Shown here: piece by piece, positions 7,546-16,230 of the stretch
Numbering within the stretch: the stretch's first letter is position 1
Layout of the letters: each line of letters starts with the position of its first letter
Source of the DNA: an uncultured Acidobacteriota bacterium
GTDB taxonomy: Bacteria; Acidobacteriota; UBA6911; RPQK01; JAJDTT01
Assembly: GCA_951812665.1 (NCBI GenBank)
Contig: CATOST010000012.1
Location: forward strand, 1-64,000
DNA length: 64,000 nucleotides
Reading direction: 5' to 3'
Position numbers and translations under genes: made by a program
Notes under the pieces: generated by a model
Seen by the model: the letters and a program-made list of their open reading frames with translations, nothing else
Database searches by the model: none
What the model was told of the DNA's origin: nothing

Positions 7546-8264
7546 CCGACTTTCTCTGGATGGAGATTATTTACGCGTGGGGCAAAGACCTTATACATTC
7601 TGTTCAGACCCTCGGCGAGCCACGTGTGCTGCCGAGGCCAATCCGACTTGTTCCTGGGATCTGCATTATCAAGACAGGAGAAGATCCGCGATTCGATTCC
7701 GTGTGGCTGTTCTGCCCAATCCAACGGTGGTCCCAACTCCTGATTGATTTCATCCTGCTGATGATCGAGGAGCCCAAAAAACGACGTTGCGTTGGCTCCC
7801 GTGAGGGTCAGTTGCGCCCGGACTCGGTTTTCCCGGGTGTTCATCCCGGCACCAATATTGGCCAAATCCGTACGCACCACGCCGTAACCCATAAATGAGG
7901 CTGGTTGCGGGGTTCTGTCACCCGAAATCGGCCCGGCTACTTCTTTGAGCACCTCGTTTAAAGCGCACCAATATTTGCGTTGCAAAATTTTGGGTGGTGT
8001 AAGGCCAGCATCATCCGACAACCGTTGCCCCTTCTGTCCCAATGGAGTGTCCATTCCATCTCCTTCACTCAAGAGGGGCTCCATCGTCCCCTGGGCCGTA
8101 TTTTCCGTGAATTTAGGGGTGAACTTTCCTCGTCCGGCTTCCAGGATGTCCCAGGCTCCAAGACCAAGCGGCCACGGTGATGACGAAATGCGGAACAATA
8201 TCGGAGGGAACTTCTTGCGCCTGGCCAAGCAGGTGCTGGACAAACGTCCCTGGGGTCCCTTCAT
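7542..8264 (-). CDS. DUF4268-domain protein, possibly N-terminally truncated
   Basis: About residues 95-235 match the DUF4268 pattern: KYWCALNEVLKEV, a GYGVVRTDLANIGAGMNTRE segment, RAQLTLTGANATSFFGLLDHQ, INQELGPPLDWAEQP, then SDWPRQHTWLAEGLNRMYKVF and the final arginine-valine. DUF4268 is usually the C-terminal domain of longer proteins found among restriction and defence genes, so this 240-residue version may be the surviving end of a larger gene. The first roughly 60 residues have no clear homology, and the true start is uncertain. The stop overlaps the start of the broken DUF45 gene. Biochemical function is not established for the family. Confidence 0.68.
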   Translation of the reverse strand: MKGPQGRLSSTCLARRKKFPPILFRISSSPWPLGLGAWDILEAGRGKFTPKFTENTAQGTMEPLLSEGDGMDTPLGQKGQRLSDDAGLTPPKILQRKYWCALNEVLKEVAGPISGDRTPQPASFMGYGVVRTDLANIGAGMNTRENRVRAQLTLTGANATSFFGLLDHQQDEINQELGPPLDWAEQPHGIESRIFSCLDNADPRNKSDWPRQHTWLAEGLNRMYKVFAPRVNNLHPEKVG

Positions 8265-8328
8265 ATCCCGAGGCGAGGGCTACAATTGGGTGGCAACCTA
8301 GCAGAAGGCCAGGTGCAAGCAGCCCGGC

Positions 8329-9882
8329 TCAATCGGCGAAACGGAAAGAGAAGAGCCTGCTGCGTTCGAGGTGGAACTTCAGCACGATGGGGCGCCCTTT
8401 CAAGGCACTGACGTCCGGACCCCGGGCCCACTTCATGTTATGCCGCAGGCTGTCCCCCTTGGCCGCCACCGCGTCTTTCCGGCCGAATCCCTCGATCGGT
8501 GTTCCCCCGGGCTCCAGAATTTCAACCGCGACCGACCCTTCACCGGCATCGGCATTGACTACGAGCCGTTCTCCGGACATCCGGATCGGCTTGGTGGTCA
8601 AGACCCCGTTCCCGGCGTCGATCGACACAAAGCCGTCCAAGCGGAGTTTTGCCAGGCCCACCTTGCCCCCCTGGACTTCTTCCCGGCGGGTCGCCCAGTG
8701 GAGACCGCTGAAGCCGATGTAGTAGATCCAGATCTCATCTTCCACCACAACCGGGTGCTGCATCACGTAGATCATGCTGCGGTCAAAGGCTTCTGGCTGG
8801 GTTCCCAGAGGCAGGAAAACGTTGCGTCCTCCGGCGCGTTCCCAGTTCCGCCCGTCCCGGCTGAAAGCCAACTGGATGTCGACCGTGTCGAGCCAATCGG
8901 GTCCGGATTCGATCTGCCGTGAGGTCGCGGTCTCCAGTCCGGGCAGCGTGTGGTAGACCGCGATGAAACCGAAGTACACACCGTCGTAGGGCATCCACTC
9001 CATGTTGTAAAATTGCTGGTTCCAAGGCGGATCTGCCTGGTCGGCACTCATGATCACACCGCGGGGTTCCCATTTGAGGAAGTCGTCGCTCTCGCTTTGC
9101 AGAACCTCCCGCCGCAGGAAGCTTCCCTCCGCACCGGGCCACAACTCATCGCGGAGGTCTCGGCGGAGCTTCCAGTCCGGTGGAAGGTAGACAGGATTGA
9201 CCCGGGTGTGGGCGACGTACTTGCCCAATCGGGGATCCCACATCACCGAATTCGGGCTGTCGGCCATGGGAATCACCGGCTTGCCGGTGGCCCGCTTCCA
9301 GTGAATCCCATCCGCGGAGAAGGCGATGCCGATGCCGTTGCCCGAGGATTCCAATCCCGGAGAACCGTGCATGTGGTAGATCATCTTGTAGCGGCGTTCC
9401 GGGTCGGTTTCGATTGCGTCCTTGAAGACGCCTCCTGCAACCTCGCCCCTTCCGGCGGTGAAGACCAGGTTGTTGTCCTTGGATCCCTGGTGTTCCAACA
9501 GCCCCAGGTTGGGCAGTTCCCAGCGAATGCCATCCTTCGAGGTGGCGTAGCCGAGGAAGACCTTGCTCCAGTCGTAGACGGCCGCGTCGTACCACATCTT
9601 GAAGATCAGCTCTTCGGCGTCGTAGATGACGTTCCCCATGACGACGACCAGGTCCTGGCCTCCAACCTTCTGCTCCGGCTTCAGAGCGAGAATCGGATTC
9701 CCCTCGTACTTTACCGGTTGATTCAGCACCCGATAGGCTCGTTCCATGGAGCCGATGACGGCGTCATCGACGAACAGTTGCTTGGCGGTTCCGACATCCA
9801 CCACCCGGTCAGAATGCTCGGCCCAACCCAAATTTGAGAAGAGCGTAGTAAGGACCGTCGTCAGCAATACCTTCTTGATCAT
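8329..9882 (-). CDS. Secreted glycosyl hydrolase-like beta-propeller protein
   Basis: A 517-residue exported protein resembling the GH32/GH43-like five-bladed propeller proteins common in Planctomycetota and Acidobacteriota. The chosen ATG at 9882 follows an AAGGAAC Shine-Dalgarno-like motif and opens a signal peptide, MIKKVLLTTVLTTLFSNLGW, then A. Repeated blade-like motifs are seen: LGYATSKDGIRWELP, GIAFSADGIHWKRATGKP, and LAFSRDGRNWERAGG, the SxDGxxW signature of such propellers. The last about 100 residues form a beta-sandwich-like domain (GFVSIDAGNGVLTTKP to RLFSFRFAD), and this part is duplicated at 2654-2959. It probably acts on sugars outside the cytoplasm; the substrate cannot be told from sequence. 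It is oriented with the PhyH gene upstream, about 90 bases away. Confidence 0.72.
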   Translation of the reverse strand: MIKKVLLTTVLTTLFSNLGWAEHSDRVVDVGTAKQLFVDDAVIGSMERAYRVLNQPVKYEGNPILALKPEQKVGGQDLVVVMGNVIYDAEELIFKMWYDAAVYDWSKVFLGYATSKDGIRWELPNLGLLEHQGSKDNNLVFTAGRGEVAGGVFKDAIETDPERRYKMIYHMHGSPGLESSGNGIGIAFSADGIHWKRATGKPVIPMADSPNSVMWDPRLGKYVAHTRVNPVYLPPDWKLRRDLRDELWPGAEGSFLRREVLQSESDDFLKWEPRGVIMSADQADPPWNQQFYNMEWMPYDGVYFGFIAVYHTLPGLETATSRQIESGPDWLDTVDIQLAFSRDGRNWERAGGRNVFLPLGTQPEAFDRSMIYVMQHPVVVEDEIWIYYIGFSGLHWATRREEVQGGKVGLAKLRLDGFVSIDAGNGVLTTKPIRMSGERLVVNADAGEGSVAVEILEPGGTPIEGFGRKDAVAAKGDSLRHNMKWARGPDVSALKGRPIVLKFHLERSRLFSFRFAD

Positions 9883-9913
9883 GATTCCCAAGTTCCTTTC
9901 GTGAACGAGGAGG

Positions 9914-9931
9914 GGGGACATTCCTGTCCCT
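9914..9931. repeat. REP-like palindrome GGGACA-TTCC-TGTCCC
   Basis: A perfect 6-bp stem (9915-9920 with 9925-9930) around a TTCC loop, in the gap between the glycosidase-like gene and the PhyH gene. The same palindrome recurs at 57529-57546 and 63786-63805, so it belongs to a dispersed short repeat family rather than being a unique terminator. Confidence 0.6.
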
Positions 9932-9975
9932 TTCTTCATTTCCCACCGGGATGCCCTTCTCCCACAGCCGGAAGT

Positions 9976-10863
9976 TCAGCTCGCCAGTTTTTCCGGCATC
10001 GTCTTGCGTTTCCGGATCCGAAGCGGGATCCGGAAGTTGGCATCGGCGTCCGAATCGGTCTCCGTCTCCGGAGCCAGGAAGAGGGGCACGTCCTCCGCCG
10101 GGGGATTGGTGCGGTCATGGGCCGTGGGAAAGCTGCGCATGATGATCCGCTGCTCCCGGTTCAAGGTCTCGATCCACTGGGGATCGCATTGCCGGCGATC
10201 TCCCTCCCAGAGCCAGGAGGGGCAGTAACTCACGAAGATGTTCTTTCGGATCACGTCCGTGTCGTTGACGTCCACCCGGTGCCAGGTCCCGCAGTGCATC
10301 ACCGTCATGCTTCCGGCGGGAACCACCAGGGGGACTTCCCCCGGGACGCTCTCGTGAGTGTAGTACTGGTCGAATTCCTGGTTCCGATGACTGCCCGGCA
10401 TGTAGATGAAGTTCCCCATTCCGGCATGCGGCAGCTCCGTGAGCCAGAAGCCGATGCAAAGACGCAGAGGGAGTTCGGTCGAGAATACGGCATAAGGCGT
10501 GGGCCGAGGCGAGTCGGGGTGCCACATGGACTCGTCCATGTAGTCCCTGGGCCGGATGAAGATATCGGAGCGGTGGAGCTTCAAGAGCTCCCCGTAGAGA
10601 TCGTAGCCGTAGCCCACGTGGCGGGGGTGATCGATGAGCTCGCTCAGAACCGGATCTGCAGCGACACAGTGAGGCTGCCGGAAATCCTTTCCGGGAGCAT
10701 AGTTCGGATCGGAGGCGGCAACGCGATCGATGGCCTCGATATAGCGGTCCACGTCCTCCTGAGGAATGGCGTTCTCCAAGACCAGAATCCCGTTTCTTTG
10801 GAATTCTTCCCATTGATCCGAAGTGAAACCGGGTGGAGCCACACGGTATCCGTTCTCTGTCAA
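9976..10863 (-). CDS. Phytanoyl-CoA dioxygenase family (PhyH) Fe(II)/2-oxoglutarate oxygenase
   Basis: A 295-residue member of the PhyH family, which hydroxylates small substrates with Fe(II), O2 and 2-oxoglutarate in the cytoplasm. The iron ligands are visible as His115 and Asp117 in MWHPDSPRP and a distal His at 195 in the CGTWHRVD segment; a following RKNIFVSY carries the likely 2-oxoglutarate-binding Arg. I place the start at TTG 10863 because AAGGAGG lies eight bases before it; an upstream in-frame start would add 30 residues without family resemblance. The substrate is unknown. The gene is divergent from the PVC-heme gene, the two starts being about 75 bases apart, so they share an intergenic promoter region. 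Confidence 0.85.
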   Translation of the reverse strand: MTENGYRVAPPGFTSDQWEEFQRNGILVLENAIPQEDVDRYIEAIDRVAASDPNYAPGKDFRQPHCVAADPVLSELIDHPRHVGYGYDLYGELLKLHRSDIFIRPRDYMDESMWHPDSPRPTPYAVFSTELPLRLCIGFWLTELPHAGMGNFIYMPGSHRNQEFDQYYTHESVPGEVPLVVPAGSMTVMHCGTWHRVDVNDTDVIRKNIFVSYCPSWLWEGDRRQCDPQWIETLNREQRIIMRSFPTAHDRTNPPAEDVPLFLAPETETDSDADANFRIPLRIRKRKTMPEKLAS

Positions 10864-10937
10864 GCGAGTACCTCCTTGTAATTCTGGGTATCCTAGCAGT
10901 CCGTGGCGAAAGTTAAAGCAAAGGTGACTGGAATCTA

Positions 10938-13577
10938 ATGCCTGTAGTTTCACTCAAGGGTCATCAAATTGGTTGGTGGCGGCACTTGGCCGGCATCGCT
11001 ATTTGGATCGTGTCCGGTCTTTCCTTTTCTTGTACGAGCCAATTGGATCTTTCCCAACTGGGAGACTCCACGACATCCCACGACCAAGGTCTTCTCGAGG
11101 TAACCCGGCAGCTTCAGGTTCCGGATGGATTTGAGGTGGAGCTGGTCTATTCGGTGCCGCTGGAGGAACAGGGTTCCTGGGTGGCGTTGACCCCGGATTC
11201 CGCAGGGCGCCTGATCACCGCGGATCAACTTGGGAGTCTCTACCGGGTGACCCTCCGAGATGGAGATTCCGACCCACAAGTTGAGAAGTTGAATCTTCCC
11301 ATCGGCCACGCCCAGGGGCTTCTCTACGCCTATGACAGTCTGTATGTGACGGTCAACCTGTACCGCACCTCGAAGGAGAAGGTGGCGCAAGGCAGCGGCT
11401 TCTACCGGGTGCTGGATACAGACGGCGATGATCGGTTCGACAAGGTGAAGCTGCTGAAGCGATTGGAGGCCGTGGACAACGAGAATGGGCACGGAGAGCA
11501 CGGGCCTCACGCCGCGGTGCTCGGACCTGACGGTCTCATCTATCTCGTTGCGGGCAATGGCACCAAGGTTCCGGAAGGGTTGGCGCCAACTTCTCCGTTC
11601 AGGAATTGGGCCAACGATCTGCTGATCCCCCCCGAGCCGGGATTCGTGCCGGCCGGCTGGGTTGCCCGTACCGACGAAACCGGTTCTGTCTGGGAATTGA
11701 TTGCCGGGGGATTTCGGAACTCCTATGACCTCGCATTCAACCCCGACGGCGAACTGTTCGTCTTCGACGCGGACAGCGAGGCGGGCATTGGCAAGCCCTG
11801 GTACCGCCCCACTCGAATCAATCAGGTGGTTTCGGGAGGGGAATATGGCTGGCGCTACGACACGGGGCGTTGGACACCTTACGGAAAGTGGCCCGACTAC
11901 TACCCCGACAGTGTCGGCAGTGTGGTCGATATCGGGTTTGGGTCGCCGACCGGTCTGGTTTTTGGAACCGGGGCTCGGTTTCCAGCCAGATATCAGCGGG
12001 TGTTGTTCGCGTGCGATTGGGCGTCCGGAACGATCTATGCGGTTCACCTGAAACCGCAGGGAGCGGGTTATACGGCGGCCTTCGAGCCCTTCCTGACGGG
12101 AAGTGCCGTGCCCGTAACCGACGTCGTGATCAACCGGGATGGAGACATGTACTTCACCGTGGGCGGGAGAGAGGCCAAGTCGGGTCTATTTCGAATCCGC
12201 TATCGGGGAGACGAAGTCACCGATCCGGCCGGTCCCGTCGGCCACCCCGCAGCCGAGCGGGCACGACGAATCCGAAGGCGCTTGGAGCAGTTCCATGGCC
12301 AGGAGGACACGCGCGCGGTGGTGGAGGCGTGGCCTCACTTGGCCAATCCCGATCGCACACTCCGTTATGCGGCGCGTGTCGCAATCGAGCGGCAGGACCT
12401 CGCGGAGTGGCAGGATCGCGCACTGCGCGAGCACGACACCGTCGCGTCGATCCAGGCCATGCTGGCTCTGGCGCGAACCGGCCGGCCAGAGTTGCAGGAG
12501 GCGGTCTTGGCGAGGCTCGGCCGGCTCCTTCTGGAGCAACTTCTCGAGGATCAACTCCTGGAGGCGCTGCGCGCTTATAGCCTGGCTTTTATCCGCATGG
12601 GGGGTGCGCGCACAGGACCAGGGAAACGGGCCGTCAAACGGCTTGGACGGCTGTTTCCCTCCTCCAGCCCGGTACTGAACCAGGAACTTTGCCGGTTGCT
12701 GGTCTACTTGAAAGATCCGAGTGTCATCGACAAGTCATTGAGACTGATCGAATCCGGCGCGCGACAGGACAAGCTGTTTTATTTCGCCGCCTTGAGTCAT
12801 CTCAGAGAGGGTTGGACGTTGCCACAGCGCCAAACCTACTTCCGCGCCCTGAATTCGTCCCAGGGAGAGTATCTTCGTGCTGAGAAAGCATTCGGGAGGA
12901 AAGGCCTCAACAGCCGTTTCATCTACACTCTTCAGAATCTTCGGCAATCTGCCGTTGAAACCCTCAGCGACGAGGAACTCACGGCCCTGGAGGAGATCCT
13001 CGCAGATCAACGGGCCATGACGGCGGCTGACGAGGAACCGGTCCGTGGATTCGTGCGAGCTTGGCGGGTTGCCGACTTTCTGCCCCTGCTCAGGCAGGTG
13101 ATTAGCGGCCGTTCCTACGAGAAGGGGAAATCTGCCTACGAGGCCGCGGAATGCGCCCGGTGTCATCGCCTTGGCGACCAGGGAGGCACGACGGGGCCGG
13201 ACATCACTACAGCCGGAAATCGTTTCGATGCGCAGTACCTGATGGAGTCGCTGCTCGATCCCTCCAAGGTGGTCGCCGATCGCTTCTTCAACGAATCGAT
13301 CGAGATGGAAGACGGCCGTTTGCTTGTCGGCCGTGTCGTTTACGACGATGGCAGACTGCTGCGGGTTCGCGGGAATCCGTTCACCCAAAAGGTGACCGAA
13401 GTTGCCGCGGACCGAATAAAAGCCCGCACGGTCTCGAGAATTTCAGAGATGCCCGAAGGACTGCTCGATATCTTTACCGAGGAAGAAATTCTGGATTTGG
13501 TGGCTTACATAAGGTCGGGCGGAAATCCGGAAGATCCGGCCTTCCACACTCTACATCCAAAACCTGAGGAGCCATGA
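10938..13577 (+). CDS. PVC-type heme-binding protein: beta-propeller, HEAT-like region, C-terminal cytochrome c
   Basis: An 879-residue exported protein. An N-terminal hydrophobic segment (residues 14-32, ending SFSCTS, possibly a weak lipobox) is followed by a glucose/sorbosone dehydrogenase-like propeller (LQVPDGFEVELVYS, VYLVAGNGT-like and GGEYGWRYDTG segments, residues 55-410). A helical, HEAT-like region spans about 430-700. The end is a mono-heme domain with CARCH at 739-743, then GGTTGPDITTAGNRFD and a conserved LDPSKVVADRF block typical of the Planctomycete/Verrucomicrobia heme-binding proteins. Periplasmic oxidation of sugars is the usual suggestion for the family, unproven. The stop overlaps the next start as ATGA, so it leads a co-transcribed group with the DUF1080 gene. 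Confidence 0.85.
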   Translation: MPVVSLKGHQIGWWRHLAGIAIWIVSGLSFSCTSQLDLSQLGDSTTSHDQGLLEVTRQLQVPDGFEVELVYSVPLEEQGSWVALTPDSAGRLITADQLGSLYRVTLRDGDSDPQVEKLNLPIGHAQGLLYAYDSLYVTVNLYRTSKEKVAQGSGFYRVLDTDGDDRFDKVKLLKRLEAVDNENGHGEHGPHAAVLGPDGLIYLVAGNGTKVPEGLAPTSPFRNWANDLLIPPEPGFVPAGWVARTDETGSVWELIAGGFRNSYDLAFNPDGELFVFDADSEAGIGKPWYRPTRINQVVSGGEYGWRYDTGRWTPYGKWPDYYPDSVGSVVDIGFGSPTGLVFGTGARFPARYQRVLFACDWASGTIYAVHLKPQGAGYTAAFEPFLTGSAVPVTDVVINRDGDMYFTVGGREAKSGLFRIRYRGDEVTDPAGPVGHPAAERARRIRRRLEQFHGQEDTRAVVEAWPHLANPDRTLRYAARVAIERQDLAEWQDRALREHDTVASIQAMLALARTGRPELQEAVLARLGRLLLEQLLEDQLLEALRAYSLAFIRMGGARTGPGKRAVKRLGRLFPSSSPVLNQELCRLLVYLKDPSVIDKSLRLIESGARQDKLFYFAALSHLREGWTLPQRQTYFRALNSSQGEYLRAEKAFGRKGLNSRFIYTLQNLRQSAVETLSDEELTALEEILADQRAMTAADEEPVRGFVRAWRVADFLPLLRQVISGRSYEKGKSAYEAAECARCHRLGDQGGTTGPDITTAGNRFDAQYLMESLLDPSKVVADRFFNESIEMEDGRLLVGRVVYDDGRLLRVRGNPFTQKVTEVAADRIKARTVSRISEMPEGLLDIFTEEEILDLVAYIRSGGNPEDPAFHTLHPKPEEP

Positions 13578-14203
13578 TGAGAACCCTGAAATTGCCGTTT
13601 ATGGCCGCGGTGCTCGCCCTGGCTCCAGGATGTGCAACGCCATCGCACGACTCGCCGCCCGAGGGATTTACCAAGCACTTCAACGGCCACGATCTGACGG
13701 GTTGGAGGGATGACGGCAGCGGTCACTGGCGGGCCGAGGACGGCATGATTATTTACGACGGCGGAGGCTGGCAACCTGCACCTGATACGGTGTTCGAGCG
13801 CAATTTGCGCACGGAAAAGGAATACGGCAATTTCGTTCTGCTCATCGATTGGAAGATCGAGAAAGACGGCAATAGTGGAATCTATCTGCGTGGTGATCTG
13901 CAAGTGGAGATCTGGGACAGAACGGCACTCGTTTACTCATCTCCCCACGGGTCGGGTGGAATCGTAGGTTACAACCGCAAGGGGCAGATGCCGCTACGGA
14001 CAGTCGACCGTCCGCTGGGAGAGTGGAACCACTTTGAGATTCGCGTCGAGAATGAAATCGTAACCGTTCATCTCAATGACCAGCTTGTGGTCGACAGGTT
14101 TGCGGCCGATTTCAAACGGGCCCAAGGCCCCATCGTGCTCCAGCATCACGGCTGGCCGCTGTGGTTCAAGAACATCTACGTCAAAGAGCTGGACGGACAT
14201 TGA
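13574..14203 (+). CDS. DUF1080 (3-keto-disaccharide hydrolase-like) lipoprotein
   Basis: A 209-residue exported protein with a short signal and lipobox (LALAPGCATP, Cys at residue 20), so probably an outer-membrane or periplasmic lipoprotein. The mature part is a concanavalin-like sandwich of the DUF1080 family: HFNGHDLTGWRDDGSGHW, then WKIEKDGNSGIYLRGDLQVE, RPLGEWNHFEI, and a QHHGWPLWFKNIYVKEL ending. Some DUF1080 members hydrolyse 3-keto-glycosides. It follows the PVC-heme propeller gene with an ATGA overlap, a common pairing that fits a pathway in which an oxidised sugar made by a dehydrogenase is then cleaved. Start: ATG 13574 or the second ATG 13577, which is better spaced from the GAGGAG motif. 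Confidence 0.85.
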   Translation: MMRTLKLPFMAAVLALAPGCATPSHDSPPEGFTKHFNGHDLTGWRDDGSGHWRAEDGMIIYDGGGWQPAPDTVFERNLRTEKEYGNFVLLIDWKIEKDGNSGIYLRGDLQVEIWDRTALVYSSPHGSGGIVGYNRKGQMPLRTVDRPLGEWNHFEIRVENEIVTVHLNDQLVVDRFAADFKRAQGPIVLQHHGWPLWFKNIYVKELDGH

Positions 14204-14313
14204 GCAAGGCCCGGGGCCAGGGCTTACCCCAAATGTAGCGAGAATCTCTTTTTTGCCGGGTACGTGTGATACACTCCAATACTATCTCCAATTCGACAAC
14301 CGGAGAGTTCCGA

Positions 14314-16230
14314 GTGGTGAAAAGCCGGCAACACCATAAGCGTCCCGGGTTCGCGGGATTCGGTGCGTGTCTCTTTGGGGTGGCCTGCATCGCGCTGTTG
14401 TGGTTCGTTTCGTCCACGGGCCGACTCCAGGCGCAATCCTCCGGCGATGAGGCCCTTCCCGAGCCGACGTTGATCTCGGTCTTTCCTCCCGGCGGGCAGC
14501 AGGGATCCCGGATCGAACTCGAGATCCGGGGGGAAGCGCTGGACGGCGCCTATTCGGTTGTCTTCGGTTCCGCTGGCATGGAGGCTCAGGTCGGCGAAGT
14601 CGAGCAGCTTGAGAGGCGTGAACCGGCACGCCCGTCTCCCAAGAAGAAATCCTACCCCCTCTTTCGAGTGACGGCGCGCCTCACAGTGGACTCACCGGTT
14701 CCCACCGGAACCCATCCGTTTCGCCTGGTCTCTCATCGAGGGGTTTCCAACGCGCTCCATTTCCGGGTCGACGAAGACACCGTCACCAGCGAGATCGACA
14801 CTCCACATCCATCGGTTCGGCAGGCGCAGGAGATCGACGTCCCTGTCATCGTCAACGGCCGTATCGGCGAGCATGGCGAGTTGGACGCCTACGGGTTCGA
14901 CGCGGTTGCCGGTCAGGAACTGACCTTCGAAATCACTCAGGCGGCGCACTTCGAGCCGCGCCTTGCCCTTTACCGGCCGACCGGGAGCTGGCTCGATCCC
15001 GACCGTCCCACCCGGCTCCTTTTCCGGGAGCAGGTGTCTTCCGACCTGATTCCGGTTCGGCACCGTTTCTCCTACCGTGTGGCGGACTCGGGACGCTACC
15101 TGTTGGAGGTTGGGTCGCTCTTGGGGAAAGGGGGCCCCGACTGTGGCTATCAGCTTCGGGTTCTGACCGCCGGCTCGGCTCCGCAGGCAACGTCTGAACC
15201 CACGTGGACCGAACGACACTTCACCCGGAAGATCGACGGCGATTGGCCCGACCGTCTCCGATCCCGAACCGTCCTCCAGGAGCAGCCGCGTTCCCAAGGC
15301 CGCGAGACGGCCACCGGAGCCGGCAGCCTGGCGGTCTCCCCGGATGCCTCACCGTCGGAGACGGATCGAACCCCCCAGGGTCTGGCCCGACTCCTGGAGC
15401 GCGAGCCCAACGAGCTGCGCACACAGGCATTGCCGGCTTCCATAGGGGCGCTCATCGACGGCACTATCGGCGCGCCGGGCGACCGGGACACCTACGTCTT
15501 CGAGGGGGAGGCGGGTACCCGACTGATTCTCGAGCTGGCGACCCCGCGGCTGGGACCGCCCCATTTCAACCCGCGCGTGGAGTTCTACGAAGACCAGGGC
15601 GGTCCGGTGCTGGCCAACGTCCACAAGTATGAAACGGTCTACAACGGCGGCGGTATTCCGAGTTCCTTTCTGAAGACGGTCGAACCCAAGATGGCCTACA
15701 CGCTGGAGCGAAGCGGCCGGTTCTTTGTGGAGGTTCGCGACGTCACCTCGCGGTACGGCGGTCCGGACTACGAGTACCGGTTGCTGGTTCGAACCCCGAT
15801 TCCCCATGTCGGGGCTTTCGACGTGGACCCCGTCGAACGCATCAACCTGGTCCCGGGAAAAGCCAGAAAGCTGAGCATCGTCACTCATCAGGAAGAAGGC
15901 TATGCCGGTGAAGTCCTCTTTGCCTGTTCCAATCTGCCGCCCGGTGTCCAGGTCTTCCCGGGTGCCGATGTGGAGAAGAAGAGTTCCGCACCCGTCAGCA
16001 AACAGGAGGAAAGCTTCCTGCCCGGAAGCAAGAAGACGACCCTGGTCCTTCTGGCCGAACCGGATGCTCCGGTGACCCGCATGCCCGAGTGGATTCGGAT
16101 CACCGCCAGACCCGTGGTCGGAGGACGGGTCGGCGCGGACCTGCCCGTCTTGGAAGTTCCGCTGATGGTGGTCACACCGGTCGATCCGGAGAGCAACTCC
16201 GGGGAAGGAGACTCCCAATCGTCGTCATGA
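14314..16230 (+). CDS. Secreted PPC/IPT-domain protein preceding the DUF1549 cytochrome
   Basis: A large exported protein. I choose GTG 14314 (or 14317), preceded by GGAGAG, which gives a basic start and a signal segment FGACLFGVACIALLWFVSST; an upstream in-frame GTG at 14266 lacks a ribosome site. After the signal comes an IPT/TIG-like sandwich (PTLISVFPPGGQQGSRIELE), a FRLVSHRGVSNALHF segment, and at least two bacterial pre-peptidase C-terminal (PPC) modules (IGEHGELDAYGFDAVAGQEL and GAPGDRDTYVFEGEAGTRLI). Such proteins precede DUF1549 cytochromes in Planctomycetota and Acidobacteriota. Its TGA overlaps the next ATG, so the pair is coupled. Role probably structural or binding at the cell surface; no catalytic residues are recognised. 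Confidence 0.75.
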   Translation: MVKSRQHHKRPGFAGFGACLFGVACIALLWFVSSTGRLQAQSSGDEALPEPTLISVFPPGGQQGSRIELEIRGEALDGAYSVVFGSAGMEAQVGEVEQLERREPARPSPKKKSYPLFRVTARLTVDSPVPTGTHPFRLVSHRGVSNALHFRVDEDTVTSEIDTPHPSVRQAQEIDVPVIVNGRIGEHGELDAYGFDAVAGQELTFEITQAAHFEPRLALYRPTGSWLDPDRPTRLLFREQVSSDLIPVRHRFSYRVADSGRYLLEVGSLLGKGGPDCGYQLRVLTAGSAPQATSEPTWTERHFTRKIDGDWPDRLRSRTVLQEQPRSQGRETATGAGSLAVSPDASPSETDRTPQGLARLLEREPNELRTQALPASIGALIDGTIGAPGDRDTYVFEGEAGTRLILELATPRLGPPHFNPRVEFYEDQGGPVLANVHKYETVYNGGGIPSSFLKTVEPKMAYTLERSGRFFVEVRDVTSRYGGPDYEYRLLVRTPIPHVGAFDVDPVERINLVPGKARKLSIVTHQEEGYAGEVLFACSNLPPGVQVFPGADVEKKSSAPVSKQEESFLPGSKKTTLVLLAEPDAPVTRMPEWIRITARPVVGGRVGADLPVLEVPLMVVTPVDPESNSGEGDSQSSS

